DNA from: Artemisia argyi
Lineage: Eukaryota; Streptophyta; Magnoliopsida; Asterales; Asteraceae
Assembly (NCBI GenBank): GCA_030686995.1
Contig: CM060707.1
Location: 87,716,472-87,780,471, forward strand
Direction of reading: 5' to 3'
Length of the DNA: 64,000 nt
Part shown: piece by piece, positions 10,850 through 23,149 of the stretch
How positions within the stretch are numbered: the stretch's first letter is position 1
Layout: each line of letters opens with the position of its first letter
Notes under the pieces: generated by a model
The model's database searches: none
The model's input: only the letters and a program-made list of their open reading frames with translations
What the model was told of the DNA's origin: nothing
Position numbers and translations under genes: made by a program

Positions 10850-11324
10850 GGCTGTGTGTCGAAAGTCTCGATAAGGTTTAGATGATTAGTCTTGTAGAAC
10901 CTTCGCAAGAAGTTACGCTTTTATAAAACATATAAAAAACCAAAAATATTTTTCTTTTGTTTCTAGTATATGTATTATATCTATAAAAGTTAAGAAAAAC
11001 ACAAAAAGATTTTCCCGTTTCATTGTTTAATAATTACAACGTTAAAATCCTACCAACTGGGGGTGTGACCATAATAAGTTCCCAAACCAAAGATCAAAAC
11101 TTGCCTTTGTATCACTTGCGTTTTGGAAAACTTTTAAACGAGAAACACACATTAAGAGGAGTCGAAACGGTGTGACCATAATAAGTTCCCAGTGAGAGAT
11201 CTATTCTTCTCTCCCACTCCATTGTGCGTTTTTCTTTAGAAGTTAACCTTGCGTTTGTGATTATTGGTTTAAGTTCCCTTATCGTTAAAGTGGTATTGCT
11301 TTAATTGATATTTTTTTGTGGTGC
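10850..11324 (+). other. Leader of A between PBS and gag
   Basis: Non-coding. It holds the same block twice: TGACCATAATAAGTTCCC within 11062-11084 and 11169-11191. The first copy and its surroundings (CCAACTGGGGGTGTGA) also occur in the leader of B (about 22660-22700, minus strand), so the block is conserved between families. A role in packaging or translation is possible but unproven. Confidence 0.7.
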
Positions 11325-11533
11325 ATGCGCACACGTTCGTCTACGTCAACAAGTCCTTTGCAATCGCTTAATAACATTCTAAGAAGAAGGCGTAATCGAC
11401 GATATACCAATCGAATAGTCGAACCCGAGCTTCGTACTATTCCCATCATGGCGGCCGAGCCCACTATGAATGAGCTTCTCCAAGCACCCATCGAGGCTTA
11501 CGGAGATGCTATCATCATTCCAGCCATCGTGGC
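11325..11533 (+). pseudogene. Element A gag, N-terminal part (cut by B)
   Basis: Starts with MRTRS, like the gag of B (MRTRSQTK), so I chose the ATG at 11325 rather than the upstream one at 11316. The first 70 codons are open, with an Arg-rich stretch (NNILRRRRNRRYTNR). The reading frame is cut at GTGGC (11529-11533) by B and resumes in the same frame after the second TSD copy at 27356. Any apparent continuation past 11533 comes from the LTR of B. Confidence 0.88.
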
Positions 11534-14500
11534 TGACTCCTCCTAAACCAACTAGTCAACCGTGTGTAGTTGATAGGCCCACCTAGGAGAAAGTGCAAGA
11601 TATTATTGACCGTGAAAATATAGGGAAATCCCCGGGTCGTTAAGTCCCAACGAGATTGAAATTGTATGTTGAACGTTTAAGGGAATGAGTGGTATTGAGG
11701 ATAGTAACCAAAATGATTGAGGAATGATTATACTATTGATTGCTTGGTATTTGGATAATATGAAAAGATATAAACAATAACAGAGATACACACAAAAGCG
11801 CAAATTAGAAAATCAGATAATAGACAGAGAAAAGTGGGTTTTATCAAATTACAAACTACAGGGGGTACAAGTGAAACTTTTTAAAACTCAAAATTAAAAG
11901 AAAATTTAAAATGATAATAATATTATGAAATTGATTATTTTAATATTTAATTACTATTTAATTAATTAAAACTATTTAATAAGTAAATTAAACCTAAGTT
12001 AAATTAACTAAAAATTATAAAGATTACAATTTAAACTAAAAATTTGCAAAAATAATTTCTAAACCTTAAAAAGAACTTGAAGAAAGTATAAAAAATGAAA
12101 ATAAATATTTTTGTCTTTTTATGAGTTTTCTATTAATTAAAACCGTTTATCTTAATTAAACTAATTAAATTATTTTAAATTACTATTAATACCTAAATGA
12201 CTTATAAAATTATGGAAAAATTTATAAAACTAATTAACCATTACAAGAATCCTAAATAATTATAAAAAGTTACTAAAAATTATATTTAAGCTATTTGACT
12301 AATTAATTACTTATTAATTAATTTAAATCTAATTTAATTAAATTAAATAAGAAAATTAGAAAATGGACAGTGGAAATTATGAAAATATTTTCTAAAAATC
12401 TTAACTACTTTATAAAACCTAGGAAAAATATAAAATTCTACTGTTGTTAATTAAAATTAAAGAAAACTAATTAATTACTAATATTACCTATTTAATTATT
12501 TAAACTATTTTTAAATCTAATAAATAGTAAACTGCTTAGGAAAAATCTAAGAAAATTATTTTAACTACTTAAAGGTAATAGGAAATTAAGAAAATTATAA
12601 AAATGGACAAGTGCTTATTATTAAGCTGAAAGGAAAATTAAATAGATAATTTCTATTAAATAGAAGCTATCACTATAATTAAAGTTGGCTTTTTCTGGTT
12701 TTTCTTTTATAGAACTAATAAAATACTTAAATAATGAAACTTTTACAAAAACAACTAATTTAGAAACTCAGAATAAGCACTGTGAGTGCTTATTACCCTG
12801 GACAGTTGACTAAGTTTGACCACACAAAGAAATAAGCTAAAATGGAGTTATGTGGGGTCCACACTGGTTAAGTCAGGTTCACCTAAGTTATTTTAACTTA
12901 TTTAAACTATAATTGATGAGAGAAGCTCATGTAATAAGCTAATAAGTCACAATAAGCAACTGCTTATAGGGTGACTCAGACAGAAATAGGACAGATTTCA
13001 AGGTTGATTTCAGGTGGGTCCCAGTGATGCACAGGTCAAACAAAGGGTCAAAGTAAGAACCTTGGTAGGAGGGGGGTTGGAAGAACCAAACTATAGAATG
13101 TGGGACCCATTGGGGTGGCCACAAACTTCCACCAAAGTGGTGGTGGTGAGATGGTATGCTGTGTAGCAGGGCAAAGCCCTTTCCCTGCAGGTGTGTTCAA
13201 GGGGCAAAAAGGTCCACAAAGAAAATTCACAAAAATGTAACAACCATGGAAATCTTAAGTTCTACTAATAAATATTACTCCCAACAAATTTCAAAGCTTA
13301 AGATTGAACACAAAATTCTAAATAAATCATGCCATTTTGAGGATTTCTGAGGTAATATGAATTTGACTTTTTAAGATTATGATCTAAGTTGACTTTAATG
13401 AAACTCTACCTAATTTTCTGAATGATTGTGTTATAATAAGCTATGATAAGACTATATTAAGCTAGAACAACTACTTGTGAATTGATTTGAAGCTTATGCT
13501 ACTTTAATTTCAACACAGTGAATCACTGTGAGTGATTCAAAGAGATTTTGACTTTATTGGTGAACTAGGTCTGAGTTTATGCTTGTTCTAAGTTGATATG
13601 GACCTATGTGATTGATTTAAACAAGAAACAACAATAAGCAAACACCACAACACCCTGGATCACACTGATCCAAACACACCTAAAGATTGACTGTTTTGTG
13701 ATTTTTGAAGCAAATGATTACAGGGGTTTTTTTAACTGATCCACAATGACTTTTTATGTTATATTAAGTACAAATAATCACTTAGAAACCGGTGACAACC
13801 ATAAATAATCAAGAATACTAATTATGCTTTGTTGACTGTTTTACTAAGATTTTTAAGCAACTAATGAATTTATCAAACAAGCTAATAATTTTATGTTGTC
13901 TTATCACTACTTAGGACTAAATAAGCACAAAGAACTGAATAAGCAAAAGTATAAGCACAGCTACAGTAAAAAGACAGATATGAGATTTTGATGACTTATA
14001 ATATGCTTTCCTACTTAAAATCAATGAACCAAGGACTTCCAATCAATCCTATAGAATCTCCACAGATTCACTAACCCAAGGGCAATCCAAAATACACCCT
14101 GCTCCTACTTGATCATCATCATACTCATGATTTTTGAATTTTTCTTTATTTTTCTTATTTTTTTGTATTTTTCTCTTTTACAACCAAAGCTGAGTTTTAA
14201 GGTTTCTAATAGCTTATAAAAGCTATTTGGGGAGCTTATATGAGCTTATGAATCCTTAACATCAACTAATAACAACAATGAAACCTATTCAGAATTTTGA
14301 AATAAACTTGAACTTGCATAAACTGAGAGCTGAATTAAAACTTGAGATTGATTATCATAAAAGTTGAGATTACACCTGAATTGACTAAGACAATGCTTAA
14401 AAGCTTGAGAATTAACTAAAATAACAGATTACAATTTTAACGAGATTAATTAAGCTAAATTAAACTATATCTTGGTCTTCTGCAATTCTCTTCCTTTTAT

Positions 14501-15738
14501 AAGCTCACATTAGGGTTCCTTGTGAGTTTCTGAGCATATCCCACTTTGAATCTTGACCCTCCATGGCTCTGACATGATCCTAGCCGTTTAAACAATTTTG
14601 GCGCCAAAAGTCCTACACGTTGCTTGGAGCCAACGTTCTGTAATTAAAGAATCTTGGGAGCTTGTGGACTTGTAAGGGGACAATTTGGATAGTTTAGAGG
14701 CCAAGTTGGGGCTGTATGATGAAAACAGAGGCTTAGGTATGGCTTTTTTAGAAAATTTGTGGGAAAAGCATTTAATGTGGTGTGGGATAGGTGTGAGGTG
14801 GAAGGATTGTGAGAGGAGAGTAGGGGATGAGGTGGATAAGTGGTGAGGTGGTGGAAAACCACCATGGTTTCTGGTTTACAGTGGTGAGGGAGGAGATGAA
14901 TAGTGGAGGTTGTTTGGCGGTATTGGGAGGGTCAAACGGGTCAACGCCCGTTCTAAATAATAAAGGGGTGCGTGGGCTAAGCTTATTTTGGGCCTAGGGG
15001 TGGGCTGGATTGTGTTGTGTTTGGATTTGGATTAGGTTTGGTTTTGGTTTATTAATACAAAGGGTTCCGTTGGTTTAGTGTTAAACAAGGACCAATTTTG
15101 TAATTTGGCCAAAATTAAAGGACTGATTTTGCAATTTTCCCAAACTACTTTCAAGGACTAAACCTGCAATAAAACCATAACACAAGGACAAAAGATGTAA
15201 TTTTTCCATTTTTAAAATCCAGGGACCTTTTCTGCCAATTTCTCAAACTCCAGGGACCATTTATGTAACTTTGGATTTTTCAGGGACTAAAGATGTAATT
15301 TCCCAAAATGTTATCAAAAGGACCAATTTTGCCATTTAAGAATAGTTCAAGGTTTATTTTTCATATTTTTCCATTTTCAAAACCTTAAGGACTATATTTG
15401 ACATTTTTGAAACTTGAGGGACTAAAGTTGTCATTTTGCAATTTTTAACTTTAAAGGACTAATCTTGACAACTTATGAATCCCTAAGGACCTTTGATGAT
15501 ATTTTTCATGTTTTGATTTACCAGGGACTAGTTTTGACAACTTTTGAAACTTGAGGGACTGAAACTGCCAATTATGCAAACTTTGTATGTTTTTTTATCT
15601 GTTTTTGATTATTTTGCATTTGAAACATATAAAACACACTTCTAAGATATTTTAAGTATTTTGATGCATATTTGAGTGTTTTTGGATATTTTGGCAGTTC
15701 AGAATAGTATAAAATGATGAGTATTTAGACACTCATCA
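11534..15738 (-). mobile_element. Element B 3' LTR
   Basis: Read on the minus strand it starts TGATGAGTGTC at 15738 and ends AGGAGTCA at 11534. The first 24 bases form a hairpin (TGATGAGT/ACTCATCA). Then comes a degenerate array of AGTCCTTG-like words (15090-15570), a unique stretch, a TATA-like TTATAAAAGG (near 14493-14502), and a long AT-rich 3' half (about 11830-12780) of TTAATTAA-type words. No coding capacity; short open frames here are chance. Confidence 0.93.
14493..14502 (-). promoter_or_regulatory. TATA box of B 3' LTR
   Basis: Minus-strand TTATAAAAGG in GAGCTTATAAAAGGAAGAG; the same motif occurs in the 5' LTR near 26110-26119. Motif-based. Confidence 0.5.
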
Positions 15739-15752
15739 ATCCCCCACACTAA
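15739..15752 (-). promoter_or_regulatory. Polypurine tract of B
   Basis: Minus-strand TTTAGTGTGGGGGAT directly before the LTR start, where plus-strand DNA synthesis would begin. A second similar tract (AAGTGTGGGGGAG) lies at 16283-16296. Confidence 0.75.
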
Positions 15753-15785
15753 ACTATTGCTAGTCCCTAGCAATCTTTTGAGAAA

Positions 15786-16155
15786 AATTTAATGGATTTT
15801 TACTCTTTACCAAAAGCCATCACTTCTGGAGTAGCCAGATGTAAGAACTGTGGTACATCTGATAACCGTGTGATTTTGAGCAAACCACCAGCTGTCAACG
15901 GATTTGATTTGTCTTTACCAAAAACCGTTTGCTTCTGGACTAGCCAACTCTTGATGGAATAGTCAACATCTTGGTGAGCTGATTACCAATTATGGTTTTT
16001 CCACGGCCTTTACCACAAGCCATAATCTTGCAGGCTAGCCAACTCATTCGCTTTATGGGATATGGGGAGTTGAGGAACCATACAATTTTGGGCAAATTGC
16101 AAGCCATCAACGGATTTGAGATGTCTTTACCAAGAGCCGTTTGCTCCTGGACTAG
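15786..16155 (-). ncRNA. Four tandem pseudoknot-like RNA modules in the B 3' UTR
   Basis: Minus strand, plus coordinates given. i: CCAGGAG (16144-16150)/CTCTTGG (16130-16136), loop ACGG with CCGTT (16109-16113). ii: stem 2 ATTATGG (16020-16026)/CCATAAT (15989-15995), with CTTGTGG at 16013-16019. iii: CCAGAAG (15932-15938)/TTTTTGG (15918-15924), loop ACGG with CCGTT (15898-15902). iv: CCAGAAG (15823-15829)/CTTTTGG (15810-15816), stem 2 TGATGG (15817-15822)/CCATTA (15790-15795). All four have TGGCTA before stem 1 and GGTAAAG after it. Three distinct stem-2 sequences all remain paired, which supports structure over chance. Confidence 0.62.
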
Positions 16156-16301
16156 CCAATCCTTTTGTGGGTTAGACATGGTGGACTGATAACCATTATT
16201 TGCATTTCTAAGTGTGAAAAAACTTTAAATTTTGATCAAATGGGGGTTCTTGATGGAACATGTGTTTTGAATTCATGAGAACTCTCCCCCACACTTAGAA
16301 C

Positions 16302-16323
16302 TGAATATTGCCCTCAATATTCA
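16302..16323 (-). other. Hairpin before the purine tract (B)
   Basis: Minus strand TGAATATTG, loop AGGG, CAATATTCA: a 9-bp stem just before the AAGTGTGGGGGAG tract, as in A. Confidence 0.8.
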
Positions 16324-16539
16324 AAGTACTTGGTGTCCCACCAAGACTTAGAATGTAAGAAGGAAATACTATTAACCTTTTGTTATAGTCTATTTACATA
16401 CAAACGCACATTTTTTTTTCCTTTTTTTTTAAAAAAAAAAAAAAAAATATGTACATATGTATAACATGTGGTTTATCTCTCCCACACTAGGGTGGTAGAA
16501 AGGGGAAAGAAGACAGAAATATGGGTGAAAACCCATATT

Positions 16540-16799
16540 GCTACTGTTTTTGATTACCGAGTCGCTAGCTTGACTCGACCTCGAATTGAATTGTCCATGA
16601 GGAAGCTACTGTTTTTGTTTACCGAGTCGCTAGCTTGACTCGACCCCGAATTAAATTGTCCTTGGGGAAGCTACTGTTTTTGATTACCGAGTCGCTAGCT
16701 TGACTCGACCCTGAATTAAATTGTCCATGGGGAAGCTACTGTTTTTGATTACCGAGTCGCTAGCTTGACTCGACCCCGAATTTATTGGTCCATGGGGAA
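16540..16799 (-). repeat. 65-bp tandem repeat at the integrase end of B, four units
   Basis: GTCGCTAGCT recurs at 16561, 16626, 16691 and 16756, exactly 65 bp apart. On the minus strand each unit runs from the last integrase codons (CCATGGACAA) through GAGTCAAGCTAGCGACTCG to CAAAAACAGTAGC. A has one unit at 53210-53270. GAGTCAAGCTAGCGACTC is itself a hairpin (GAGTC/GACTC). The unit is not a multiple of three, so it would not extend the protein repeatedly. Confidence 0.95.
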
Positions 16800-17962
16800 A
16801 GTTTGGAGATCCGGGACAACCATTGGTTGTATGTCCCCTCCAAAATAGTGTTTTAACCGATGACCATTTACTTTAAAGTTGGGACCGTCAGGTTGCAATA
16901 ACTCAACAGTTCCATATGGGTATACTTTTGCTATTGTAAATGGTCCAGACCAACGGGTTTTTAGTTTACCCGAGAAAATTTTTAATCTTGAATTGAAAAG
17001 AAGAACTCTGTCACCAACGTTGAAAACGCGGTTCTTAATTTTAGAGTCATGTATCTTCTTAGTCTTTTCTTTATAGATTAAAGAATTTTCGTAAGCTTGA
17101 TCACGTAATTCATTTAGTTCGTTTAGTTGAACTTTACGGTGATCACCCGCTGTCTGAAGGTCGAAATTTGCATGTTTTAAGGCCCAATAGGCCTTATGTT
17201 CTAATTCGATCGGAAGATGACATGCTTTCCCGTACACTAGCTTATATGGAGTACACCCGATGGGTGTTTTGTAAGCAGTGCGGAAAGCCCATAATGCATC
17301 ATCCAGCTTATCCGACCAAGAGGCACGGTTTTCACCAACCGTCCTCTCCAGAATTCTCTTAATACCCCGATTTGAGACCTCTACCTGCCCACTTGTTTGG
17401 GGGTGATATGCTGTCGAAAGACGGTGAGTTACACCATATTTCAGCATCACTCTTGCAAATTGTTCATTGCAGAAGTGAGTGCCACGATCACGATAATGGC
17501 ACGAGGAGTCCCGAATCTGGCAAAGAGAGACTTTAAAAATTTAATGACTACTCGGGCATCATTAGTGGGTAAAGCTTTTACTTCAACCCATTTTGACAGA
17601 TAGTCGACAACCACAAGTATGTATTTATTCCCTCGTGAAGACGGGAATGGCCCCATAAAATCAATGCCCCACATATCAAATATTTCACAGACTTGGATGG
17701 CGTTTTGCGGCATCTCATTCTTTTTAGAAATATTCCCGTGACGCTGGCAAGCCTCACAAGTTTTGATAAGTTCATGGGCGTCTTTATAGATCGTGGGCCA
17801 AAAGAATCCTGAATCAAACACCTTTTTGGCGGTGTAGTTTGGGTTATGATGTCCCCCCGTGGGTCCATCATGACAAGCTTTAAGAATTTCCATGGCTTCT
17901 TGGCCATGGACATACTGTCGGATGACTTGATCCGCACATATTTTGAACAAGTAGGGGTCGTC
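16782..17962 (-). pseudogene. Element B integrase, decayed
   Basis: The N-terminal zinc region has HDGPTGGHH and CEACQRHG (in 17450-17950). The core has WGIDFMGPF with the first Asp, then the SDRGTHF block, then EVSNRG with the Glu. One base is missing near 17496, shifting the frame inside the second catalytic block; after it the protein runs open to the stop at 16782 (ending FPMDQ). A TGA near 17960 replaces a Trp codon seen in A. No chromodomain follows, unlike the element at the left edge, which fits Athila. The end of the gene is caught in the 65-bp tandem repeat. Confidence 0.92.
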
Positions 17963-19417
17963 TCAGAAGTAATGTTTTACATCTTTAAAGAATTTTCTTT
18001 TCTGTTGGGACGACATCCCTTTAACAACGAAATTTCCCGCATGATAATTTGCAAAGTTGGCAAACCATGGGGTAGTGGCATCATCCCTGGTAGAGATTAG
18101 ATTTAGAGTCTCCAGAGGAAAAGTTTCATTAATTTCTTTTCTCTCGAGAATATCCTGATGAGGATTTTCTAACCGGGACAAGTGATCAGCTGCAAGGTTC
18201 TCTGCTCCTTTTTTATCTCCTATGAGAATATCGAATTCCTGAAGGAGCAGGACCCAACGGAGCAGTCTTGGCTTTGCGTCCTGTTTAGTGAACAGGTATT
18301 TCAAAGCTGAATGGTCCGTATACACCACACTTTTGTTTAAGATTAAGTAAGACCGAAATTTTTCAAAGGCATATACCACAGCTAATAATTATTTTTCTGT
18401 GGTGGTATAGTGTGTTTGAGCTTCATTCATGGTCTTACTTGCGTAGTGTATTGGCTGGAAATGTTTGGTTTTGCGTTGCCCCAGAACTGCACCAATAGTG
18501 ATGTCGCTAGCATCGCACATAAGTTCGAAGGGTAAGTCCCAGTTGGGGACAACAAGGATTGGTGCCTCGGTAAGCCTTTTCATTAAAGTAGAAAAAGCTT
18601 CGAGGCACTCGGGGGAAAAGATGAAAGGAGCATCCTTTTCAAGAAGATGAGTCATGGGCCGGGCTATTTTGGAAAAATCCTGTATGAATCTCCGATAGAA
18701 CCCGGCATGGCCGAGGAAACTCCTTATTCCTTTAACAATGGTGGGATGAGGCAGTTTAGCAATAACATCAATTTTGGCCTTATCGACCTCAATCCCATTT
18801 TTAAAAATTTTATGGCCGAGGACAATGCCCTCCTTAACCATAAAATGGCTCTTCTCCCAGTTTAGACAAAGATTAGTGTTTTAACAACGTTGAAGCATTT
18901 TTTCTAAATGGGAGAGGCATGAGTCGAAAGAATTCCCGATGACTGAGAAGTCATCCATGAATACCTCCATGGTTTTTCCGATCATGTCATGGAAAATAGC
19001 CATCATGCACCTCTGGAAAGTGCCCGGAGCATTGCATAACCCAAAAGGCATGCGGCGATAGACAAATGTCCCGTAAGGGCATGCGAAGGTAGTCTTCTCT
19101 TGATCTTGTGGATCAATGGGAATCTGGAAGTAACCCGAGAAGCCATCGAGGAAGCAATAATACTCATTCCCCGCTAGTCTTTCGAGCATTTGATCCATAA
19201 AGGGCAGAGGAAAATGGTCTTTGCGGGTGGCTTCATTAACCTTTCTGTAATCAATACATACTCGCCACCCTGTAACCAAACGAGTTGGTATCAACTTGTT
19301 ATCCTCATTTGTGACAACCGTAATGCCACCCTTTTTTGGAACACAATGTATTGGGCTAACCCAAGGACTATCTGATATAGGGTAAATCAATCCCGCAACA
19401 AGAAGTTTGATAACTTC
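17963..19417 (-). pseudogene. Element B reverse transcriptase and RNase H, decayed
   Basis: RT: SPWVSPIHCVPKKGG, then the VFMDDFSVIGNSF active site (near 18945-18985), then [19 protein letters not shown]. RNase H: MCDASD and TDHSALKYL. The frame is the same throughout and shared with protease and integrase. In-frame stops lie near 18383 (GAA to TAA), 18880 (GAA to TAA) and 19417 (CAA to TAA), judged by comparison with A. Same order and close sequence to A (29724-30860 and 51255-52060), so the two are sister families. Confidence 0.92.
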
Positions 19418-20713
19418 TTACTTAATAACTTCGTGGATTTTTGGATTTACCCTTCTTTGATGCTGCACGGCAGGTTTAAAGTCCTCTTCCATTAGGATTT
19501 TGTGTGTATAAAAATCCGGGTTAAAACCCTTTATGTCTGAGAGCTTCCAAGCAATTGCTTGCTTGTGGGACTTTAAAATCTTAAGCAGCGCGGTTTTCTC
19601 CTCATCCTTTAAGTCTTTTACAATAGTGACTGGTAACTTATCGTTACCTTCCAAGAATGCATATTCTAGATGAGGAGGTAGGTCCTTAAGTTCGACCTCG
19701 GGGAAATCATCATTTTTCTCAACATATTTGACTTCCGCTTTATGAAGTTGTGGAGGTAGAATAGGAATGGGAGAAGGATCTTTGTTCAATAACTTCTCAA
19801 GGAGAAGTATATCCCTCTCCGGGTCAATCTCTTGGTTATCAATTCCTTTGGGAACTGAATCACTTTTGAGAAAGGCGTCTAATTCCTCAAGGACGAAATC
19901 ACTTCCCTCAAACGGAGTGAGGGAAGGAGAAGAATTAGCGATTATGGGGTGAGAAGAGGTTGTGGGATTTCCACTTGGAGAATTATCAGCGAATCCAAGG
20001 ATTTCCTGAGAATACTCCTCGGATGCAATGTCAATGACATCAATTCGGTTGACCGATTTAGCATCATAATTCGAGGAGTATCTCGAGGTTTGATCAAGGT
20101 TGAACGTTATCGCTTCAGTGCCAACTCGTAACGTGATTTCCTCATCAAAAACATCGATTAATGCACGTCCCGTTCTTAAGAATCCCCTCCCAAGAATGAG
20201 AGGAACTCTTGGATCTGCATCGAAATCAACAATGACAAAGTCTGCCGGAAAATGGAACTTTCCCACTCTTACAAATACGTCCTCGGCAATACCAAGGGGA
20301 CGCGAAATTGAACGGTCTGCAAGCTCGAGAGTCATGCATGTGGGAGAAAGTGCCTGAAGAGAGAGCTTTTTCCAAATTGAGTGGGGCATTAAGTTGATGC
20401 TTGCACCAAGATCGGCCAAGGCAAAACACTCAACCAACCCCGGGAAAATACATGGTATTAGAAATCTCCCAGGGTCTCCTAGCTTCTCGGGAAGCTGTTT
20501 CAACAGAACTGCAGAGCAGTTTTCATTGAGTGGAGTTCGTGCCATCTCAAACAGTTTTTCTTTATTGCTCAATAGGTTTTTGATTGTCGATGCGAATTTG
20601 GGCATTAAAAGAAGAGCATCCGCGAAACTAATATCGAAGTGTAGTTCTTGAAAAATCTGAAAGAATTTTTCCATCTGATGATTTGCTTTTTCACGGAGCT
20701 TCTGGTCTTGCAA
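19418..20713 (-). pseudogene. Element B aspartic protease and pol linker, decayed
   Basis: The retroviral-type protease has the DLGAS active-site motif (in ALADLGASINLMP, near 20385-20420) and the second conserved block VPLILGRGFL (near 20185-20215). An acidic linker follows (LLLEKLLNKDPSP, ELKDLPPHLEYAFL), leading to RT. A TGA at about 20714-20716 (CGA in the relative) separates it from gag in the same frame. In a working element the protease would cut the gag-pol polyprotein. Confidence 0.92.
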
Positions 20714-22522
20714 TCATGAGGGATATGGAATTGTTGGTTTTGGGTTGGCTTTTGGATTCTCAACAGGACCTTCGGTAGTTTCAAACACGACTCTTTTAGG
20801 GGGAGTCGGGACCGGGATAACTGGAGGAGGGATGTCATTGGTACCTCCGTTATTAGTAGGAAGTACCGTATCCGTATTATCCTCAGTTTCACATTCCTCT
20901 ACCGGGATAGGAGAAGAGGTAGACGGAGCTATGGGTCCTTGGTAAGAAACTCCACTTCTTGTGGCGATCGCCTTTACATCGCCCCTCGGACTAGCGATCG
21001 TGTTGCTAGGTAAAGTAGTACCTGAGCCCGAGGGTCGATCATTTAAAGACTTCTTCAAATCAGATATTTGACTAACCAGCATTTTGTTAAGTTCATCTTG
21101 GGATTTCATAAACTGTTTTAATAACTCATCATGTGATGGTCCAGTTGGAACAATGGCTTGATTTTGGTTTGGAAAATTTTGAGCCCGATTGTTCTGGAAA
21201 TTCCCATGTTGCTGGTTGTTATTACCCTGGAAGTGGTTTTGTTGTTGAAAATTACCCTGAGGGTAATTGTTCTGACCTTGATTTTGGTTATAATTCCCTT
21301 GGTTCTGATTTTGTTAAAGCTGGTTTTGACCGGAGTTGAAATTCCCTTGGTTGTTAAAACCTTGGTTCATTCGGTTCTGGTTCTGATTCTGGTTTCTGTT
21401 TTGACCATTTTGGTTCTGGGACTGATTAAACCCTGGTGGTCCGATGTAGTTATTAGATTGGTAGCTCAAAAGGTTTCGATCTCCTTGCGGTTGGTAAGAA
21501 TTACCTCCCGTATTATAGGAGCCTTGAGCTGCGTACACGTTTTCACGAGCCGAGCCACTGGAGGCTGGGCACTCTGTGTAGGAATGTGGACCACCGCAAA
21601 TTTCACAACTTGGGTTAACAACTTTGACCTGATTATGATTTGTCTGATGGATACGCAAAACTGCTATAGACAAATCATCCTGCTTTTTAGCTAGGATGGA
21701 TATTTCATTGCTTGCCGGAGTGACAGACTTAAATGAGTCGTTCCTCTCAGCAGAGGAGTCCCAAAAATTATGATGGGCAGTCATGTTTTCGATTAAGTCA
21801 TAGCACTCTTCAGGGGTCCTTTTCATAAAGGTGACCCCAGCAGCAGCATTGATGGTGTCACGATGACAGAGTGTCAAACAATTATAAAAGGTATCAATAA
21901 TGGTGACAAGAAGCATGTTATGATTGGGACACCGATCAATAGCAAGTTTGTAGCGTTCCCATGCCTCAAATAAGGACTCTTCGGGAAGCTATCTGAAGTT
22001 GCTGATATCATTCCTCAGCTTTGTGACCATAGATGGTGGAAAGTATTTGGCCAGAAATTTAGTGATCATCTCATCAAAAGTGAGGATCGAATTCTTTGGA
22101 AGTCGATCGAACCAGGAAGTCGCATGATGAGTGAGGGAATAGGGAAAAAGGTACAAACGTAGGCCGTCATCGGTGACGCCATTTTGTTTCATGCTTTGGG
22201 TGACAGTTAAAAATTTGTCGAGATGCTTGTTAGCATCGTCACCTGGCAATCCATGGAACTGGCACGAATTCTGGATCTGTTGTATCATGTGGTGTTTTAA
22301 TCCAAAATCCGTGGCTCCAATAGTGAGTGGTGCAATGGGTCCACCCCTCCCTTGCATGGTAGGTTGACACAGTTCCTCCATTGTTCGGGTGTCAGGAACT
22401 GGTTCCTCCTTGGGAGGGAATGGGGGCTCGTCGTTCATTTTTGAAGGTTGCTTTTCTTCAATAGTACGCAACTTAGTTACGTTTTTTCCTTTATTACGCT
22501 TTGTTTGCGAACGAGTGCGCAT
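20714..22522 (-). pseudogene. Element B gag, decayed
   Basis: Starts MRTRSQTKRNKGK at 22522. The capsid-type gag domain has GLPGDDANKHLDKFL and LFPYSLTHHATSWFDRLP. The nucleocapsid part has one zinc knuckle, CEICGGPHSYTEC (C-x2-C-x4-H-x4-C, near 21570-21610), followed by a Gln/Asn-rich region (21135-21480). Stops interrupt at about 21986-21988 (CAG to TAG) and 21311-21313 (CAA to TAA). All pieces share one frame with pol, so gag-pol was a single ORF. Confidence 0.93.
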
Positions 22523-23126
22523 GCACTAAAAACAGTATCAATCAAAACAAGACATAGGCAAAACGACAGTGAACTTGAATCCAATAATCACAAATGAACA
22601 GCTCCTTTAAAAAAGGTACACTATTCACAAGGATACAATGGTAAGTTTTAAATCTTAAGTTTGGGAACTTATTATGTTCACACCCCCAGTTGGTAGGTGT
22701 TCTGCCTTGGTTTTCGGTGGTAAACTTTTATGTAATTATATTAACAGTAAAATGTTTTTGGCTTTTCGTGTATGGGTGAAAAAAACTTGGTCAATATTTT
22801 TAGAACTGATTCGTTAACCGAAATCGTTCCTTTAAGATTACTCGCAGGCTGGCGGGAGGAAATAAATGGATCCCTCGTAAGTTCGCAATTTAATGTCAGA
22901 ACTTACCTTAAACCAACTGTATAGGTTGTAATCGTAAAGATAACGAAGTAATTTAACTTCACAGTTTGTTTTGTTGTTTATGATTTGTTTGGTGTTTTTA
23001 ACACTTCAGGAGAAATGTTAATGAACCTTTTCAGATATGATTTTGATTTTCACAAAGTGATGGTATTTGTACAGGAGGGGTTTTGAAAACCACTTAACCT
23101 AAAATGTTTTGAAATACGCAACAAAC
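22523..23126 (-). other. Leader of B between PBS and gag
   Basis: Non-coding. Carries one copy of the leader block shared with A (AATAAGTTCCC preceded by CCAACTGGGGGTGTGA, near 22660-22700, minus strand). Nothing else recognised. Confidence 0.7.
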
Positions 23127-23144
23127 TCCTCGACAGCGGCGCCA
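23127..23144 (-). promoter_or_regulatory. Primer binding site of B (tRNA-Asp)
   Basis: Minus-strand TGGCGCCGCTGTCGAGGA, matching the tRNA-Asp complement at 15 of 18 positions, five bases from the LTR end. Confidence 0.88.
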
Positions 23145-23149
23145 AATTT

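Noticed and set aside
13156..13350. Small ORF conserved in both B LTRs (also 24773-24967)
   Set aside because: Conserved only as part of the LTR duplication; no start context or family match.
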